From the NCBI GenBank assembly GCA_024195585.1, contig SWBL01000147.1, positions 1 to 64,000 on the forward strand: a stretch of 64,000 nt of DNA, written 5' to 3'. This stretch comes from Aureobasidium sp. EXF-3400. Its lineage: Eukaryota > Ascomycota > Dothideomycetes > Dothideales > Saccotheciaceae. The notes beneath the pieces are model-generated. The model saw only the letters and a list, made by a program, of their open reading frames with translations, did no database searches and was not told the DNA's origin. The position numbers and the translations under genes are program-made. This document shows positions 42,551 through 53,796 of the stretch, one piece after another (within the stretch, counting starts at the first letter, position 1; the number at the start of each line of letters is the position of its first letter).

Positions 42551-42898
42551 ATGAGGAAAGTAGGGAGTCTGAGCAGAACAAGGAGTCAAGTCGGAGGCGA
42601 CGAGGTGGAGGAGGATAGAGGCAGATGTATCTGAGGGCACAAGAGCGCTAGTAGAACGAATAATCTATACTCAGCAATACATTTCATGTTCGATTCATGC
42701 GAAGCCATTGATATCTCTACGTTTCCCCGATAAAAGTTTGGGGATCTTAAAAGGCTCTCTGTTCATCCCTGACTCGTGAGGACTGTAGACGGTGCAATGG
42801 CTGATCAGTTCCTTGGGCAGCAAATTGATTGACCTCACTCTAGAAGCAAAAGCGTAGCTCCATCGATCTGACACGACAAGAATGTGGCTTCTCCTTTT
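42551..42898. other. Intergenic, 348 bp, convergent genes
   Basis: 3' flanks of two convergent genes. Nothing further seen. Confidence 0.5.
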
Positions 42899-44930
42899 CT
42901 ATGATCCCACATCGCGCTGAGGACCAAGATAAGGTGGCGGCAGTACACCCATAAGAGACGCTTTGATCTGCTGAGCCAATGTTCTCGAATGCCAGCGATG
43001 CTGCTGAGTAAAGCCACCCATGAACCAGTAATTGTCAACCTTGGAGTGACGCTTCCACATACCGCAGATCTCCCCCTCCTCATCAACACCCCATGTGGCA
43101 TCGACTGGTAATGCAATCTTCATGATATCCGCCACAGTCTCACGAGCATCCTTGTCGGCATATCCTGTACACCAGATCACAGCTTCTGCATCTAGATTCG
43201 TGTCATCTGACATACGCAGTCCAGATTCTGTGAACGCTTTGGGCTCTACACCAGCTCTGAAGGCGACTTTACCTTCTGCCAATAGCTTCGTGGCACCAGT
43301 ATCGACGTGATGTCCACCGCCGCGCTCAATCAAATTGTGCATCAAAGCAGCATTTGGATCTCGACTATCGATAACCGGAAACCCGGCTTCTCGAAGAGTT
43401 GAGTACCGATCTGGTTCTTGCGAAGCCAATTGCGCGAACAATCCTTGGCCAAGTTGACTGTCTACTATTGTGGGCATCATCATGAACATGGCATCGGACG
43501 CCTCGACACCCTGGTTGTAAGCTCCAAGGCCGAGCTCGTGGCAGATGTATTCGAGAGGTACCAGATACTGAGGCGAGCGTACGATCATGGTGGTTTCAAG
43601 TCCAGCGGCGTAGCAATCTTCGAGTACGTCAAAGGCTGTACTTGCTGATCCGACTATACAGACGCTTTTGACGCCTTGATCCTTCAATTTGTTGGCATTC
43701 TTGTACTGAGACGAATGCATGGCGACACCGTTGTACACTTTCTGCTCGGGGATTGCTGGAGTGTAGGGTATCTGAGAGCCGATGCCCGTGGCTTGTACCA
43801 GATGTCTCGCGAGTACTGTATATGCCCCATCGGGAGTTCGAAATTCTACTTTCCATCGCCCATCTTCATTCAATACTGTTTTGGTGATCTCAACAGAGTT
43901 GATAACATCAAGTTTGAAGGTCTGAACATATTTTCTGAGGTGTGCCGCCAGGTCGTCTCTTTTCAAGGTTCTGTCTTGCAGCTCAGGAGGATAATTCGAA
44001 TAGGGCAGTCCACAGTACGATGTTGGAACGTGAAACTTCAAGGAGTCATAGCGCATCATCCAGTTGTCACCGACATTTGCATTGCGATCGGCCATGACAT
44101 TGGACACACCTAATGCTTTCAGTCGAGCTGCGAGTGCAGCAGCTGCGTTGCCGCCTCCTACGATGAACACATCGACCTCAGACGTGCTGAGTCGACTATC
44201 CGCCTTCTTGGAGGCGCGGAGTAAATTCTGGTCCTCGGAGAAATCGTCCAGATGGTCAATCTTGGTGCTTAGTATCCAGATCTTCCATGTCAAGTCTTTG
44301 GTACCCGTCTCATGATCAATGGCCTCAACAGGCACAAGCCACATTCTTCCGGCGCATGTGGCGGCTGGTGATCTAGTGTTGAAGACAAACTCGAACGTGA
44401 TGAATGACTGCGTTCGTCAGACTCAGTCAAGGACATTCCATCCAAAGTCATCACGATAAAATCGACTCACCAAGCTAGGTCCGACTCTTGCAAAGCTTGC
44501 TTCGCCTCTGATCTCGAATGTCCCAGCAATATCTCTCTGTTTCTTCGTCTCGAGAAAAGCAGAAGTTATCCTGGACGGAGATATAAAAGTTCGGAGATGC
44601 CAAGTAAGTGCGAGTTGGTCTTTCCAGAAAGCCTGCTCTGTGAGGAAACAGCTCCCCAGAGCTTCGGCATCATCTGTCGCTACTGCCGCATTGAACTCTT
44701 GTGAAATTGCGAGCGCTTGCTGGGTAACTTCCAAATTATCCTTGGCGCCGAACTCTGCGGATACAAGTGCAACGATCGGTAAGGCATACTCTTTCATCAA
44801 CTTGCGTAAGTCGCCTTTGACAGGGACTTGATAGTCTGAGTCATTGCGAGACAGCGTATCAAGCTTGCCTGATATCTGTAAGCTTTGTGGTGGTATACTG
44901 CAATTCGGATATGACCATACAAAACGCCAT
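42899..44930 (-). CDS. NTF2-like/flavin-containing monooxygenase
   Basis: Exons 44930-44921 (10 nt), 44868-44471 and 44407-42899 give 638 aa. An N-terminal NTF2/SnoaL-like region (about 30-195) precedes a class B-type flavoprotein: FAD loop VDVFIVGGGNAAAALAARL, then the FMO-like NVGDNWMMRYDSLKFHVPTSYCGLPY, LVQATGIG, a second NADPH loop VCIVGSASTAFDVLED and a late AVIWCTGYADKD. It probably hydroxylates or Baeyer-Villiger oxidises a small substrate in the cytosol. The tiny first exon was chosen because it gives an ATG in frame, a 52-nt intron and normal splice sites; the in-frame codon at 44956 is GTG. If that exon is wrong, the first Met would be 44797. Confidence 0.88.
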
Positions 44931-46480
44931 CTTCGAGACCCGGAAAGATGAGACACTCAAGGAACAATTAAAAAGCCGAACTGCAAAGTTGGCGACCGGG
45001 ACCTCTTATTGTATCTGGACAGTAGATAAGACCATATGCACCATTGTCGCTAACCTATAGCTATTGCGGCCAACAGATGCCGATCTGCTCATGTAATTCC
45101 ACGCCGCAATATAGCAGCTGCATGCGGGGTCATTCGTGGACTCGTGTCCGCAACGCTGGCTCGAATTCATGATCTCGCTCATTCATCAGTCGGAAACCAT
45201 AGTTTTCATTGGTCAAAGAAGAGGAGGCTGCAGGGCATTGTGGACGAGAAGGTACCTAGACGTCTCTGTGCCGAGGGGTCTACAATCAGCTCGCAAGCCC
45301 AAAACGGCAAGAGAATTGCCGATCCCGCTGTTCTTGACCTCCGCCCTTTCCATCCCGTACTCACTTCGACATTTCCAATTCTCGAAGAACAAGATCTCAA
45401 CTCAAACTTCACCACGCCTTATTACTCTTCCGATCTCCAGCTAGCAGTCGGGAATTGATGAACATGACCTGGAGGACAAAGGAATTGGAGATGAATCTGT
45501 CAGTATCTTCTGAGAATTGTTTCAACTCACACATAATGGCAAGAACACGATACGCATCAAATGTGCACAGGGCGTTCTTTCTATCGGTCTGTGAAGATGA
45601 ATTTGCTGTTTTCTTGATGTTGTATGGCATAATCTCCAATATTATGATTCATGACAAGCAAGTCAATGTCGCGTTTCGATACTGCAAGTTGAACCAAAAG
45701 TTTCACTTTTAGCATCGAGCATGACACGTTTTCTTATATCATATTGGTAAATCAGCTGACTTGACAAGATTTTTTGAAGTACAATCGTGAAGCAGGCGCG
45801 GTCACTGGAATCTGACTTTCCAATCAAGAAGTGATGAAACTCACAGTCAAGCAGAATCGGTCGTTCGCTCCACTGGATTGGTAGAATACCACAGCGGAAG
45901 TAGCTACGACAGACGCGAGTGATTGTTGTGCAGAAGGAACTGCTGCTCGTATGTCAAAACAGCAGGTCAGGTCGATCAGGGCCAGTGACTGATCCGTAGG
46001 AATTCCGTTCACTTCTCTTAGCATTATATCTCCGTAAGTTGGCATCATTTCCATCGAACCGGTGGAATGGCGCAGCGGTCAAGTAGTGTTCCTTCCGCTT
46101 AGCTGGCCCGAGTCCACCGGTTCGATCCCCGGCATCGCCGATGTCTGGCCATGAGAGGTCCCAGTAATCCTCGCACGACATAAATAAGGAAGAAAAGCTC
46201 ACGGGCTTTCCTCTTTCCCTTCTAGCAGTACGGCGGCTAGGGGGGTTTCTGTTTTGCTAGACATACTTTTTGCTTGATGTTCGTTCCCCTGTCTTTTGAC
46301 TGCAGGCCTTTTTCTTTGTCTAAGTGATACCGCGCTTGCCACGCTGAGCTGTATCTTGTATCCCAATGCGGTCTGGATTTTGCAACAAAGGACTTTGTCT
46401 CATCCGAGTAGTTTGTCGATCTCACACAAACATGCGGTCCACCATTCCCACGCTCTCGGTCAAACACCGCATAACTCACA
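44931..46480 (+). other. Intergenic, 1.55 kb, with tRNA-like relic
   Basis: Short ORFs at 45136-45458 and 45455-45712 have no support. The notable content is the tRNA-like hairpin at 46053-46140, listed separately. The right end is the leader of the first coiled-coil gene. Confidence 0.45.
46053..46140 (+). other. tRNA-like relic with a 14-bp inverted repeat
   Basis: An A-box match TGGCGCAGCGG (46068-46078) and a B-box match GGTTCGATCC (46119-46128) lie 40 nt apart, as in a tRNA gene, but the acceptor ends do not pair and the T stem has mismatches. In addition ATCGAACCGGTGGA (46053-46066) is the exact reverse complement of 46113-46126, forming a 14-bp stem with a 46-nt loop. I call it a degenerate tRNA or tRNA-derived element, not a working tRNA. 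Confidence 0.45.
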
Positions 46481-46843
46481 ATGACTTCCAAGAAATCATC
46501 CGATACTGGTCTGCAGCGAATTATTCAGGAGGTAGATGGCCTCCAGCTCCCAGAATCTGCAAAGGGGTACTTCACCGAAGTGAGTCTATTCATCGCAGCC
46601 ATGCTCCACACAAGCTGATTCGTACAGTTGCTCAAGCATATCGATGCCCGCGATCAAGAATGGGCCAAGGTGGTCAAGAAGTGGGAGCATTACGAGAGCC
46701 ACTCCAAGAGTTTCAACAGAGAGATGATTGAGATCATGCGTAACGTGCAGGAACTTTTCTTAAAGGACGACGAGTTCCTCAAGCATTTATACAAAGGTCG
46801 TATGGAAGAGGTCGGGGCCACCTTAAAAGATGACTCTGCATAG
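46481..46843 (+). CDS. Small coiled-coil protein, array member 1
   Basis: Exons 46481-46579 and 46628-46843 give 104 aa. The second exon, after a phase-0 intron, is a charged helix: WAKVVKKWEHYESHSKSFNREM then VQELFLKDDEFLKHLYKGRMEEVGATL. This pattern (hydrophobic/aromatic heptads, then a D-x-x-FL motif) recurs in the genes at 47.3, 48.6, 49.4 and 50.8 kb. No signal peptide or enzyme motif. It lacks the 20-nt first exon that members 2-4 share. The function is unknown. Confidence 0.7.
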
Positions 46844-47315
46844 TTTGAATCTTTCTATATAGATTGCAAATATCCACAGTCTCACAACTAGTGATAGCAT
46901 ACTGTACATCCTTCTCAAGCCTGAGCGGTCTGGTAGCAACATGATTCTCAGCGATGCTTATCTGATTGCAAAGTAGCAATACAAAAGATACGAAGAGGTT
47001 ATGGATATGACACAAAGCTTTGTGACTTCCTCGGCAATACCAATGTGACTTGAGTGTGTACCCCTTTTTGCTGATTGGTTTGGCAAACAGACAACGACCA
47101 ATTGCACGCGATTGATTGACATATAACATGACGCTCTTATTTGGATTCTCTTTTTGTTCCACGCAGCCACGGAGCGAAGAGCTATGCTCAACATTAAAGA
47201 GCTCTGAAGCAAATAATGTGACTCGGCTTCTAATACACAAATGGTCATGACTCCCCTGATTCCCACCTCTTATCCTTCGCAGCATCAGCAACCAGATTCT
47301 TCCCACCTTCAGACT
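46844..47315 (+). other. Intergenic, 472 bp
   Basis: Between array members 1 and 2. AT-richer, and no gene or repeat is evident. Confidence 0.45.
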
Positions 47316-47876
47316 ATGTCTGATCTCAAGAAGAAGTGAGTATGAACACCAACATGGGCGATATTCACACTAACCAAATCCCAGGATGAACAACTCGAAT
47401 GCTCCAGCATCTGGAATCACGTCCGCCGATGACCCAGCCATCCAAAAAATCAAACCTTAAGGGCCGTATCGAACAGGTAAATCCATCCTGGCCAATGTAC
47501 AATTCCCATGATGCTGAAGCCCACGACACAGATCTGCCAATACATCACAACCAGAAAAGTTTACGTCGAATCCATTGCCGAACACATCGAACTACGACTG
47601 GACAAGCACAAGAATCTCAAGAAACTGTGCACAGACTATCAGCTGTTTTCACCAAACCTCGACGGTTCGATGCAAGAGATTTTGGAGAAAGTCAAAGAGA
47701 TTACCGACAACGACAGTATGCTTCTGGTGGAGCTATTTGAGCGTGAAGCAGACGGAGTTCAGTGCCTTGTTGCTGAGGTCAAGGAGATCGTTAAACAGCT
47801 GCTGGGATTGAGACGTAAGGAGTTGGATCAAGAAACATGTGAAGCTGGGTCTGGAGAGCCTGCGGTTCGCAAATAG
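47316..47876 (+). CDS. Small coiled-coil protein, array member 2 (probable frameshift)
   Basis: Exons 47316-47335, 47385-47476 and 47532-47876. The first exon is exactly 20 nt with a phase-2 intron, as in members 3 and 4, and the phase-0 second intron matches too. In exon 2 the expected frame runs into TAA at about 47456, while the frame needed by exon 3 is open through the same exon; the switch is most easily placed at the six-A run at about 47441-47449. Either the run has one A too many (mutation or homopolymer error), or translation starts at the ATG at 47399. Exon 3 gives the family pattern: CTDYQLFSPNLDGSMQEILEKVKEI with DNDSMLLVELFEREADGV. The function is unknown. Confidence 0.6.
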
Positions 47877-48585
47877 GTGGCCAAGGATCAGGCACGGAGA
47901 TGGTACCCAAAGATTATAGAATTGCGAGTGAAACTGGAGCATACAACCATCTAAGTTTGAATTGATGCAATGTAACACCAGAAGAAAAATGATTGTGAGG
48001 AGTCACCAAGAAGAATGAGATGCCCAGATGATGTTCATCGGGCAGCAAGGTTCGACAAATGGTGATGATTTTCGGATCCTACACTGGTAATGTTTGCGTG
48101 GCTTCCACTTCATGTGAATGAATGTGAGGATGCAACACGATCTACAATTTGACCGTCCACAGATGAGATCCGAGACCAAAACGAGATCGTTCAACATATT
48201 GACAATGGCTTTCGTACCGGGGCGGGACGCCAACTACTCAAAGATATATGGGCCCGTGTTTGTACATTGACATCTAGTAGTGGTTCGAAGTTCGGATGAG
48301 AATGAGCTTTTGTGTCTTATCAGCCAGACAAAGATCGTATTGTTTCGATTCGCATCATGTTTTACACATGTTTTTCAGGTCGTTCGATTGCTTCTGAAAA
48401 TCACACAATCAAGATAAGTGATTCTTTCGGTTTCTGGCAACCACTCTGTGTTGTGGAAAAAGTGTATAAGAGCAAGATTCTTCTCTTCTGAGTTCCAGAC
48501 ACCTCTCTTCCAACCTCAAACTTATCCCGGTCGACTCTTGAACTTTTATCTCCTTCAACAACAGACTATCTGCCTTTTCCACGAC
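47877..48585 (+). other. Intergenic, 709 bp
   Basis: 3' flank of member 2 and promoter of member 3. Nothing recognised. Confidence 0.45.
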
Positions 48586-49145
48586 ATGTCCACTGAAACG
48601 CCCAAGTAAGTCGCCTTGCCAATGTTGGATGCTCTGTTTCTGATTTGAATCTAGTATGGATAATCCCCACGTCGCTGCTCCCGAACGTACAGAGGACAAC
48701 CCCGATATCACCGATCCAGAACCCGCCGTGGACAAGGATCTCCAAGCAGCCTTCGAGAAAGGAACCGCCAAAGGACTCATGCAAGCCGTAAGTCTGCACA
48801 GTTGAACGATTGCTCCAGAGCTGACTATCTGTACAGTCATACCACACCCTCATATCCGGCGCCAGCCACATCACTTCCATCGTAGAGCACATGGAAACGC
48901 GCGATGAAGAATGTAACAGAGTCCACGACCTTTGCGTCGACTATGAGCGTTACTCAACCCAGCTTGACGGATCGCTACTCGAGATTCTGCACAAGGTCGA
49001 GGACATGATGAAAAAGGACGAACAGTTTCTCAAGGAGGAGTTGAAACGTCACAGAGAGGACTTTGAGGCTACGGGTGTCAGATTAGAAGAGATGTCCGAG
49101 AAGATGAAGGAGCTGGGCGAGGCTGAAGCAGCTGAACAAAAATGA
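48586..49145 (+). CDS. Small coiled-coil protein, array member 3
   Basis: Exons 48586-48605 (20 nt), 48655-48787 and 48837-49145 give 153 aa. The N-terminal half is acidic and disordered (ERTEDNPDITDPEPAVDKDL). Exon 3 encodes a long charged helix with ITSIVEHMETRDEECNRV, VDYERYSTQLDGSLLEILHK and DEQFLKEELKRHREDFEATG, ending Glu/Ala-rich. The introns are in phase 2 and phase 0, as in members 2 and 4. No known domain; the coiled coil suggests self-association or a scaffold role, which is inference. Confidence 0.75.
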
Positions 49146-49409
49146 GACAGCTAGGCGAGGATTGTCACTAAAGCGTTGGAGCGAGAGGGTTGACACACAG
49201 TAGCTAGCTCCAGAAGACCACAATATCGAGCCAAGTACCTCATTCGGCTTGTAGAACCCACCTTGGGAGTGAAGGAAGTGAATGGAACAAACGAATCTTT
49301 CACTCTCTGAACTCCGCAGTTTCTCTTTCTTGTTCTTAAAGCTCTTTCCAGTCGAAGTTTCCATCCTTCTTTCCATCATCCATAACCAACCACTCTTCAT
49401 CTACAGATC

Positions 49410-49912
49410 ATGTCTTCCCCACCACCCAAGTAAGTCGTAGCACCGATGTTAGATCCGCTACTAACCACAACATAGGATTGATCCCAGACACATCGCTAGC
49501 GCTGTCTGTGACGCTGCTGAGATGACCTATGAAGAGGCTGGCGTTGCTGATAAGGGATCATTCCTCACTGGAAGGATCATTGGCGCTCACTCCGCTGTGA
49601 GGCCCTCCCATTCGACATCTTTCTCAAAGCTGACGGTCTACGCAGGTGGCACGTAACGCTGCCCATGATCTGGTCTCCATCATCGAGCATCACGAGAAAC
49701 GCTCCGAGGAGGGCGACAAGCTGTTAAAGCTCTGCAATGGTTTCAAAGATGGCACCGTTCCCGATCTATCCGCGGTTCAGGAACTCATCCTTCAAGCCGT
49801 GATGGTCGTCAGACAAGACAGCGAGTACCTCAATGCGCAGACCAAGATCTATGAGAAAGACTTTATGGAGTCCGGCGCCAAGTTGGCCGACATGCAGAAG
49901 AGGTCGGAGTAG
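49410..49912 (+). CDS. Small coiled-coil protein, array member 4
   Basis: Exons 49410-49429 (20 nt), 49476-49596 and 49646-49912 give 135 aa. The protein starts MSSPPPK, then a helical stretch (ASAVCDAAEMTYEEAGVADK), and exon 3 carries HDLVSIIEHHEKRSEEGDKLLK and VVRQDSEYLNAQTKIYEKDF, with a final SGAKLADMQKRSE that matches ATGVRLEEMSEK of member 3. Same intron phases as members 2 and 3. Function unknown. Confidence 0.75.
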
Positions 49913-50756
49913 CAGACTAGGGAGAGAAAGTGATGGATCAAAACGAGGAAGATGTAAAATAGAGATGGAGAGCAAACGTGCTCTCACCATCAGAAAGCCC
50001 ACAGAGAGCAGCCCACGGTCATGAAGGGGAATGAACAAACAAACTTACCTCACTCTTGCCATATCCCTGATCACAAAACATGTGTTTATTCGTTTTGTCG
50101 TGACTTTCCGCCATAACATATCATGCTCGAGATCTGACAGACCCAAGCACACTTGACAGCGTCCGTAAGCAAAGGCGAATGCACATGTGAGACAAGCAGC
50201 CAGGAGCGTGCTTACAACCAGGATCAATCTCAGGGGTAAACCATATAATCTTCAAAGATGCCCTTCCCTCCACCTACTCAGTCAACGAACTCCTGTTCTT
50301 TGGCTGAGCGGAATAGCCGGTATTGTACGCAGCCGGGAATATTAGGTGTACGGAGTCTAATGTTTTGCTGGTTGTAGGTTCGATCCTGGTTGGTGGCAGG
50401 TCAATCTTTTTGCTTTCCGTGTGCATGTGAAGAGAAAGACTTGGCTTATCTTTTCCGTGGCTTTCACTTACACTCCCGAATATAACTCCGCGAGCGTGAT
50501 TCCAGAACTGACCAGAAGCTCAAGCGGTAACTGGAGTCACGAACCTTGAATCAAGACTCGCTTCTTCTGACAAGCATCGCGTTTTGGCATTGTTCGACGT
50601 ATGATTCGACAACAAACAAGCTCACCCGTCCCACTTTCACTACACTCTCACTGCGCAACTCTTTTCCCAACACCTACCCAACCACCAGAATCATCTTGGC
50701 GAGCGCTGGCCACAGGATAAGCTCTAGCGATCCCAGTACGTCAGCCAGATTCCAGC
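49913..50756 (+). other. Intergenic, 844 bp, with a second tRNA-like relic
   Basis: Contains the tRNA-like segment at 50301-50386 (listed separately). No protein gene seen. Confidence 0.45.
50301..50386 (+). other. tRNA-like relic (A and B boxes only)
   Basis: TGGCTGAGCGG (50301-50311), a strong Ser/Leu-type A-box, and GGTTCGATCC (50377-50386), a B-box, are 66 nt apart. The flanks do not form an acceptor stem and the T stem is imperfect, so a working tRNA is unlikely. Confidence 0.4.
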
Positions 50757-51263
50757 ATGGATGACGTTCGCCCTATACTGAAGAGAGCAACAGACTCTAT
50801 TACTCGTATACACAAGAAGAGAGAAGGATCCAAAGCGCAACGCATCGAGCAAACCAAAAAGGCAGTTGAGAAGATCGGCAAGAACATGGAGTTGCTGATC
50901 AATGAGGTCAACAAGACGGGCCAAGAGGCTGTCCAAACCTCAATCGCTTTGGTAAGACTCAGTATACTACAATCCACAGTGTTTTGCTAACAATCTCGAT
51001 AGCTCAAGGCGCAAATCGAACAGCGCAACGTCGACATCGCCAAAGCTGAAGAATGCAAGAAGCACCAGTTGAAGAACTACCAGCTCTACCACAAAGCCCT
51101 CAAAGGTATGGGAGAACTCAGATCGGGCGAGATTGATCAGTGCGTTGGCTCCATCTACTGTGATGGCCACGACTGGCTGACTGAGAGCATTGCTCGTTGG
51201 GAGGAGGAGAACAAGAAGGCTGAGGCTGAGATCCGCAAGCTTGAGTGGCAGCTGAATACTTAA
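50757..51263 (+). CDS. Small coiled-coil protein, array member 5
   Basis: Exons 50757-50951 and 51003-51263 give 151 aa with a phase-0 intron. Almost the whole protein is a charged helix: RIEQTKKAVEKIGKNMELLI, EECKKHQLKNYQLYHKALKG and a terminal WEEENKKAEAEIRKLEWQL. The segment with LYHKALKGMGELRSGEIDQ and a D-x-L turn lines up with the conserved part of members 1-4, but more loosely, so membership is less sure. No known domain. Confidence 0.68.
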
Positions 51264-51848
51264 GATCAGTCAGATGGGCTCACTAGACAGTTTGACACCG
51301 TCGAGAGATCCTAGAGGTCTCTATGATGTTCATTGAATCCCTGATGATTTGAGATTGGGAGAAAAGATTTTGAATTGAGGAGCCGCAATGGTGGCTCAGG
51401 ACTACAAACGAGACACAATCAAGCTTGGGAATGCCAACAAGAACATGCGAATGTTGCATGAACCCATGACCTTTCCCATCGTGACTTCTATTCATGTCGT
51501 AGCAGATCAAAGGACGGAAGGAGGTCAAGCGGAGTTAATTGCCGGAGGCGCCTCGGCTGGCGGGGTCGTTCAGGGCACGAGCCTCGGCCTTGGTTGAGCC
51601 GGCGATCTGTTGACTCTGGGGCAAGAAAAAGATGGACCGAGACAGCCCACGCTGATGTTCTCACGGCCTCGCATGAATATTCCAGTATGCCAATTAGAAA
51701 TCAAAAAGGAGATGATGAGGAGATGAGGAATCAGACCATTGCACACTTTCACCTCTTTTCTTTGTCCTGATCTTGTAGCGCTTGTCAACTTTTGTCTCTC
51801 CTACCTCGCCGTCGCTGCAGTCAACGACAATACCAACGGTAGCTCACC
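51264..51848 (+). other. Intergenic, 585 bp
   Basis: 3' flank of the last array gene and promoter of panB. The small ORF at 51388-51597 has no support. Confidence 0.5.
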
Positions 51849-52938
51849 ATGTCTGTCGCCAGCAGTGTGCTTCGCGCTATGCGATCAGTCGCTCGTCCAG
51901 TCATGCGCCCGGTAGCACCGGCAAGACTGCTTCAGCCTGTTCAATGCATTCGCCAGTCGTCGCATTCTCCTCTGGGCAGCTCGTCGTCGCCCGCACGCAA
52001 AAAGGTCACGCTACCAACAATCATGTCGCTGTACCGCAAGAACGAGCCCATCACCGTCATTACCGCTCACGACTTTCCCTCGGCTCATGTAGCCGACCAG
52101 GCTGGCATTGACATTGTGCTTGTTGGCGACTCATTGGCCATGGTTGCTCTGGGCATGGACGACACCAGCGAAGTTCTCATGGAAGAGATGCTCTTGCACT
52201 GCCGCAGTGTTGCCAGAGGTGCCAAATCTGCCTTCCTTGTATGTGGCTTCCCTCTCTACCTCTTCTATCTCCATCCCTCCATCCCTTCAGCGACTAACTC
52301 TAGACCAGGTTGGCGACCTCCCCATGGGCACCTACGAAATCTCGCCCGACCAAGCCCTCCAATCCGCAATCACCATGATAAAGACCGGCCGCGTACACGC
52401 TATAAAACTTGAAGGCGGCGCCGAAATGGCCCCTACAATCAAGAAAATCACCTCCGCCGGTATCCCCGTCCTCGCCCATGTTGGCTTGACCCCCCAACGC
52501 CAAAACTCTCTCGGTGGCTTTAGAGTCCAGGGGAAGACAACAGCCAGTGCGCTGAAATTGCTACAAGATGCAAGGGCTGTTCAAGAGGCGGGTGCTTTTG
52601 CTATGGTTGTTGAAGCCGTACCGGCTGAGATTGCAACTCTGGTGACGAAAAAGTTGAGGGTTCCTACTATCGGCATTGGTGCTGGCAATGGCTGTTCGGG
52701 ACAAGTGCTGGTGCAAGTCGATATGCTGGGCAACTTCCCTCCTGGTCGCTTCTTGCCCAAGTTCGTCAAGAAGTATGGTGATGTGTGGGGCGAGTCGTCG
52801 AGGGCGATTCAGCAGTACAAAGAGGAGGTTAAGAGTCGAGCCTATCCTGCTGTTGAGCATACATATGCTATGCCTCAGGCAGAGCTTGCCGAGTTCGAAA
52901 AGTTGATGGCTGAGGACAAGGAAGAGACTGGAGTGTAG
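51849..52938 (+). CDS. panB: 3-methyl-2-oxobutanoate hydroxymethyltransferase (PanB / yeast Ecm31)
   Basis: First committed enzyme of pantothenate (vitamin B5/CoA) synthesis: transfers a hydroxymethyl group from 5,10-methylene-THF to ketoisovalerate, using a divalent metal. Exons 51849-52238 and 52309-52938 (70-nt intron). An Arg/Ser-rich mitochondrial presequence of about 45 residues precedes the TIM barrel: ITAHDFPSAHVADQAGIDIVLVGDSLAMVALG carries the metal-binding Asp, then KLEGGAEMAPTIKKI, PVLAHVGLTPQRQNSLGGFRVQGK, and MVVEAVPAEIA with the catalytic Glu, then TIGIGAGNGCSGQVLVQVDMLG. All family blocks are intact. Confidence 0.96.
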
Positions 52939-53218
52939 AATTTCTCGTCTCCGGCGTTTAGTGCTGTTTTGTCTTGTTTGCGTATATACCCTCATTGGCG
53001 ATGTACACTCTTTGGAGTGTAGTCATATAAATCATTGTGCTCAGAGCACTTCTTCTTCCACCTGATATCTACCATCTTTGCCTCGACTCCATGTCCTGTG
53101 AAGAACCTCATAAACCTTATATCATGCTTGCCTTGAATCTCCCATACCTTGTGCTCACCCTCATAAACCTCATATCACCCTTCCCTTCCTCCTTCCACTT
53201 CCTCGTCTCTCCATCTCA

Positions 53219-53796
53219 TCAACCAAAACTCTGCGCCAAACAATAAAACACCACCAACTCCTCTCCCGTCCTAAAACATCTCCACAAATTTCCCACTCCC
53301 TCATCTAATCCCGGAGCAAACACCTGATTTACATAGCAAAACACACTTTCATGACTCTGCAAGTTCAGTTTCTTTCTCAGAAACTTGATGACGGCATCGA
53401 AATGGAGAGAGGATGACATTTTGTATTTTTGGATACCGCGGGGGAGGTTGGGGGTGCTGGGGCCGGGGCGGAAGTGGAGGAGAACTATGGTGGAATTAGT
53501 TTGTGAGTTAGATATGGTGAGGGAGATATGGGCTAGGGGAGCTACAAGGCAGGATGGAATGGAGAGGAACAGAGCTGGAAAATATTCATCATACTTTTGT
53601 CCTGATCCAACAACCCAGCTTTTGAAAGTGCGGTATGGGCATCGCGGGGTAGATGATCCAGAACCACTGATGCAGCCATCGTCATGGGCATGTCTGTTTG
53701 GAGCGACTCTGAAGATGCTAGTGTTGCTTCTGCTTCTTGCTCCATCTCTGCTTCTGCGTTCGCAGAGACATCTAGTGATTGCCGTGATGAAGACAT
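53219..53796 (-). CDS. ATG12: Ubiquitin-like autophagy protein ATG12
   Basis: Ubiquitin-like modifier conjugated to ATG5; the conjugate with ATG16 is the E3-like factor for ATG8 lipidation. Exons 53796-53595 and 53484-53219 (110-nt intron) give 155 aa. The N-terminal extension ends with MTMAASVVLDHLPRDAHTAL, typical of filamentous fungi. The ubiquitin fold follows the intron: LLHFRPGPSTPNL, FDAVIKFLRKKLNL, VFCYVNQVFAPGLDEGVGNLWRCF, ELVVFYCLAQSFG, with the required C-terminal glycine present. The same exon also reads upstream as a longer frame, but the splice with a CTAAC branch site restores the conserved join. Confidence 0.93.
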
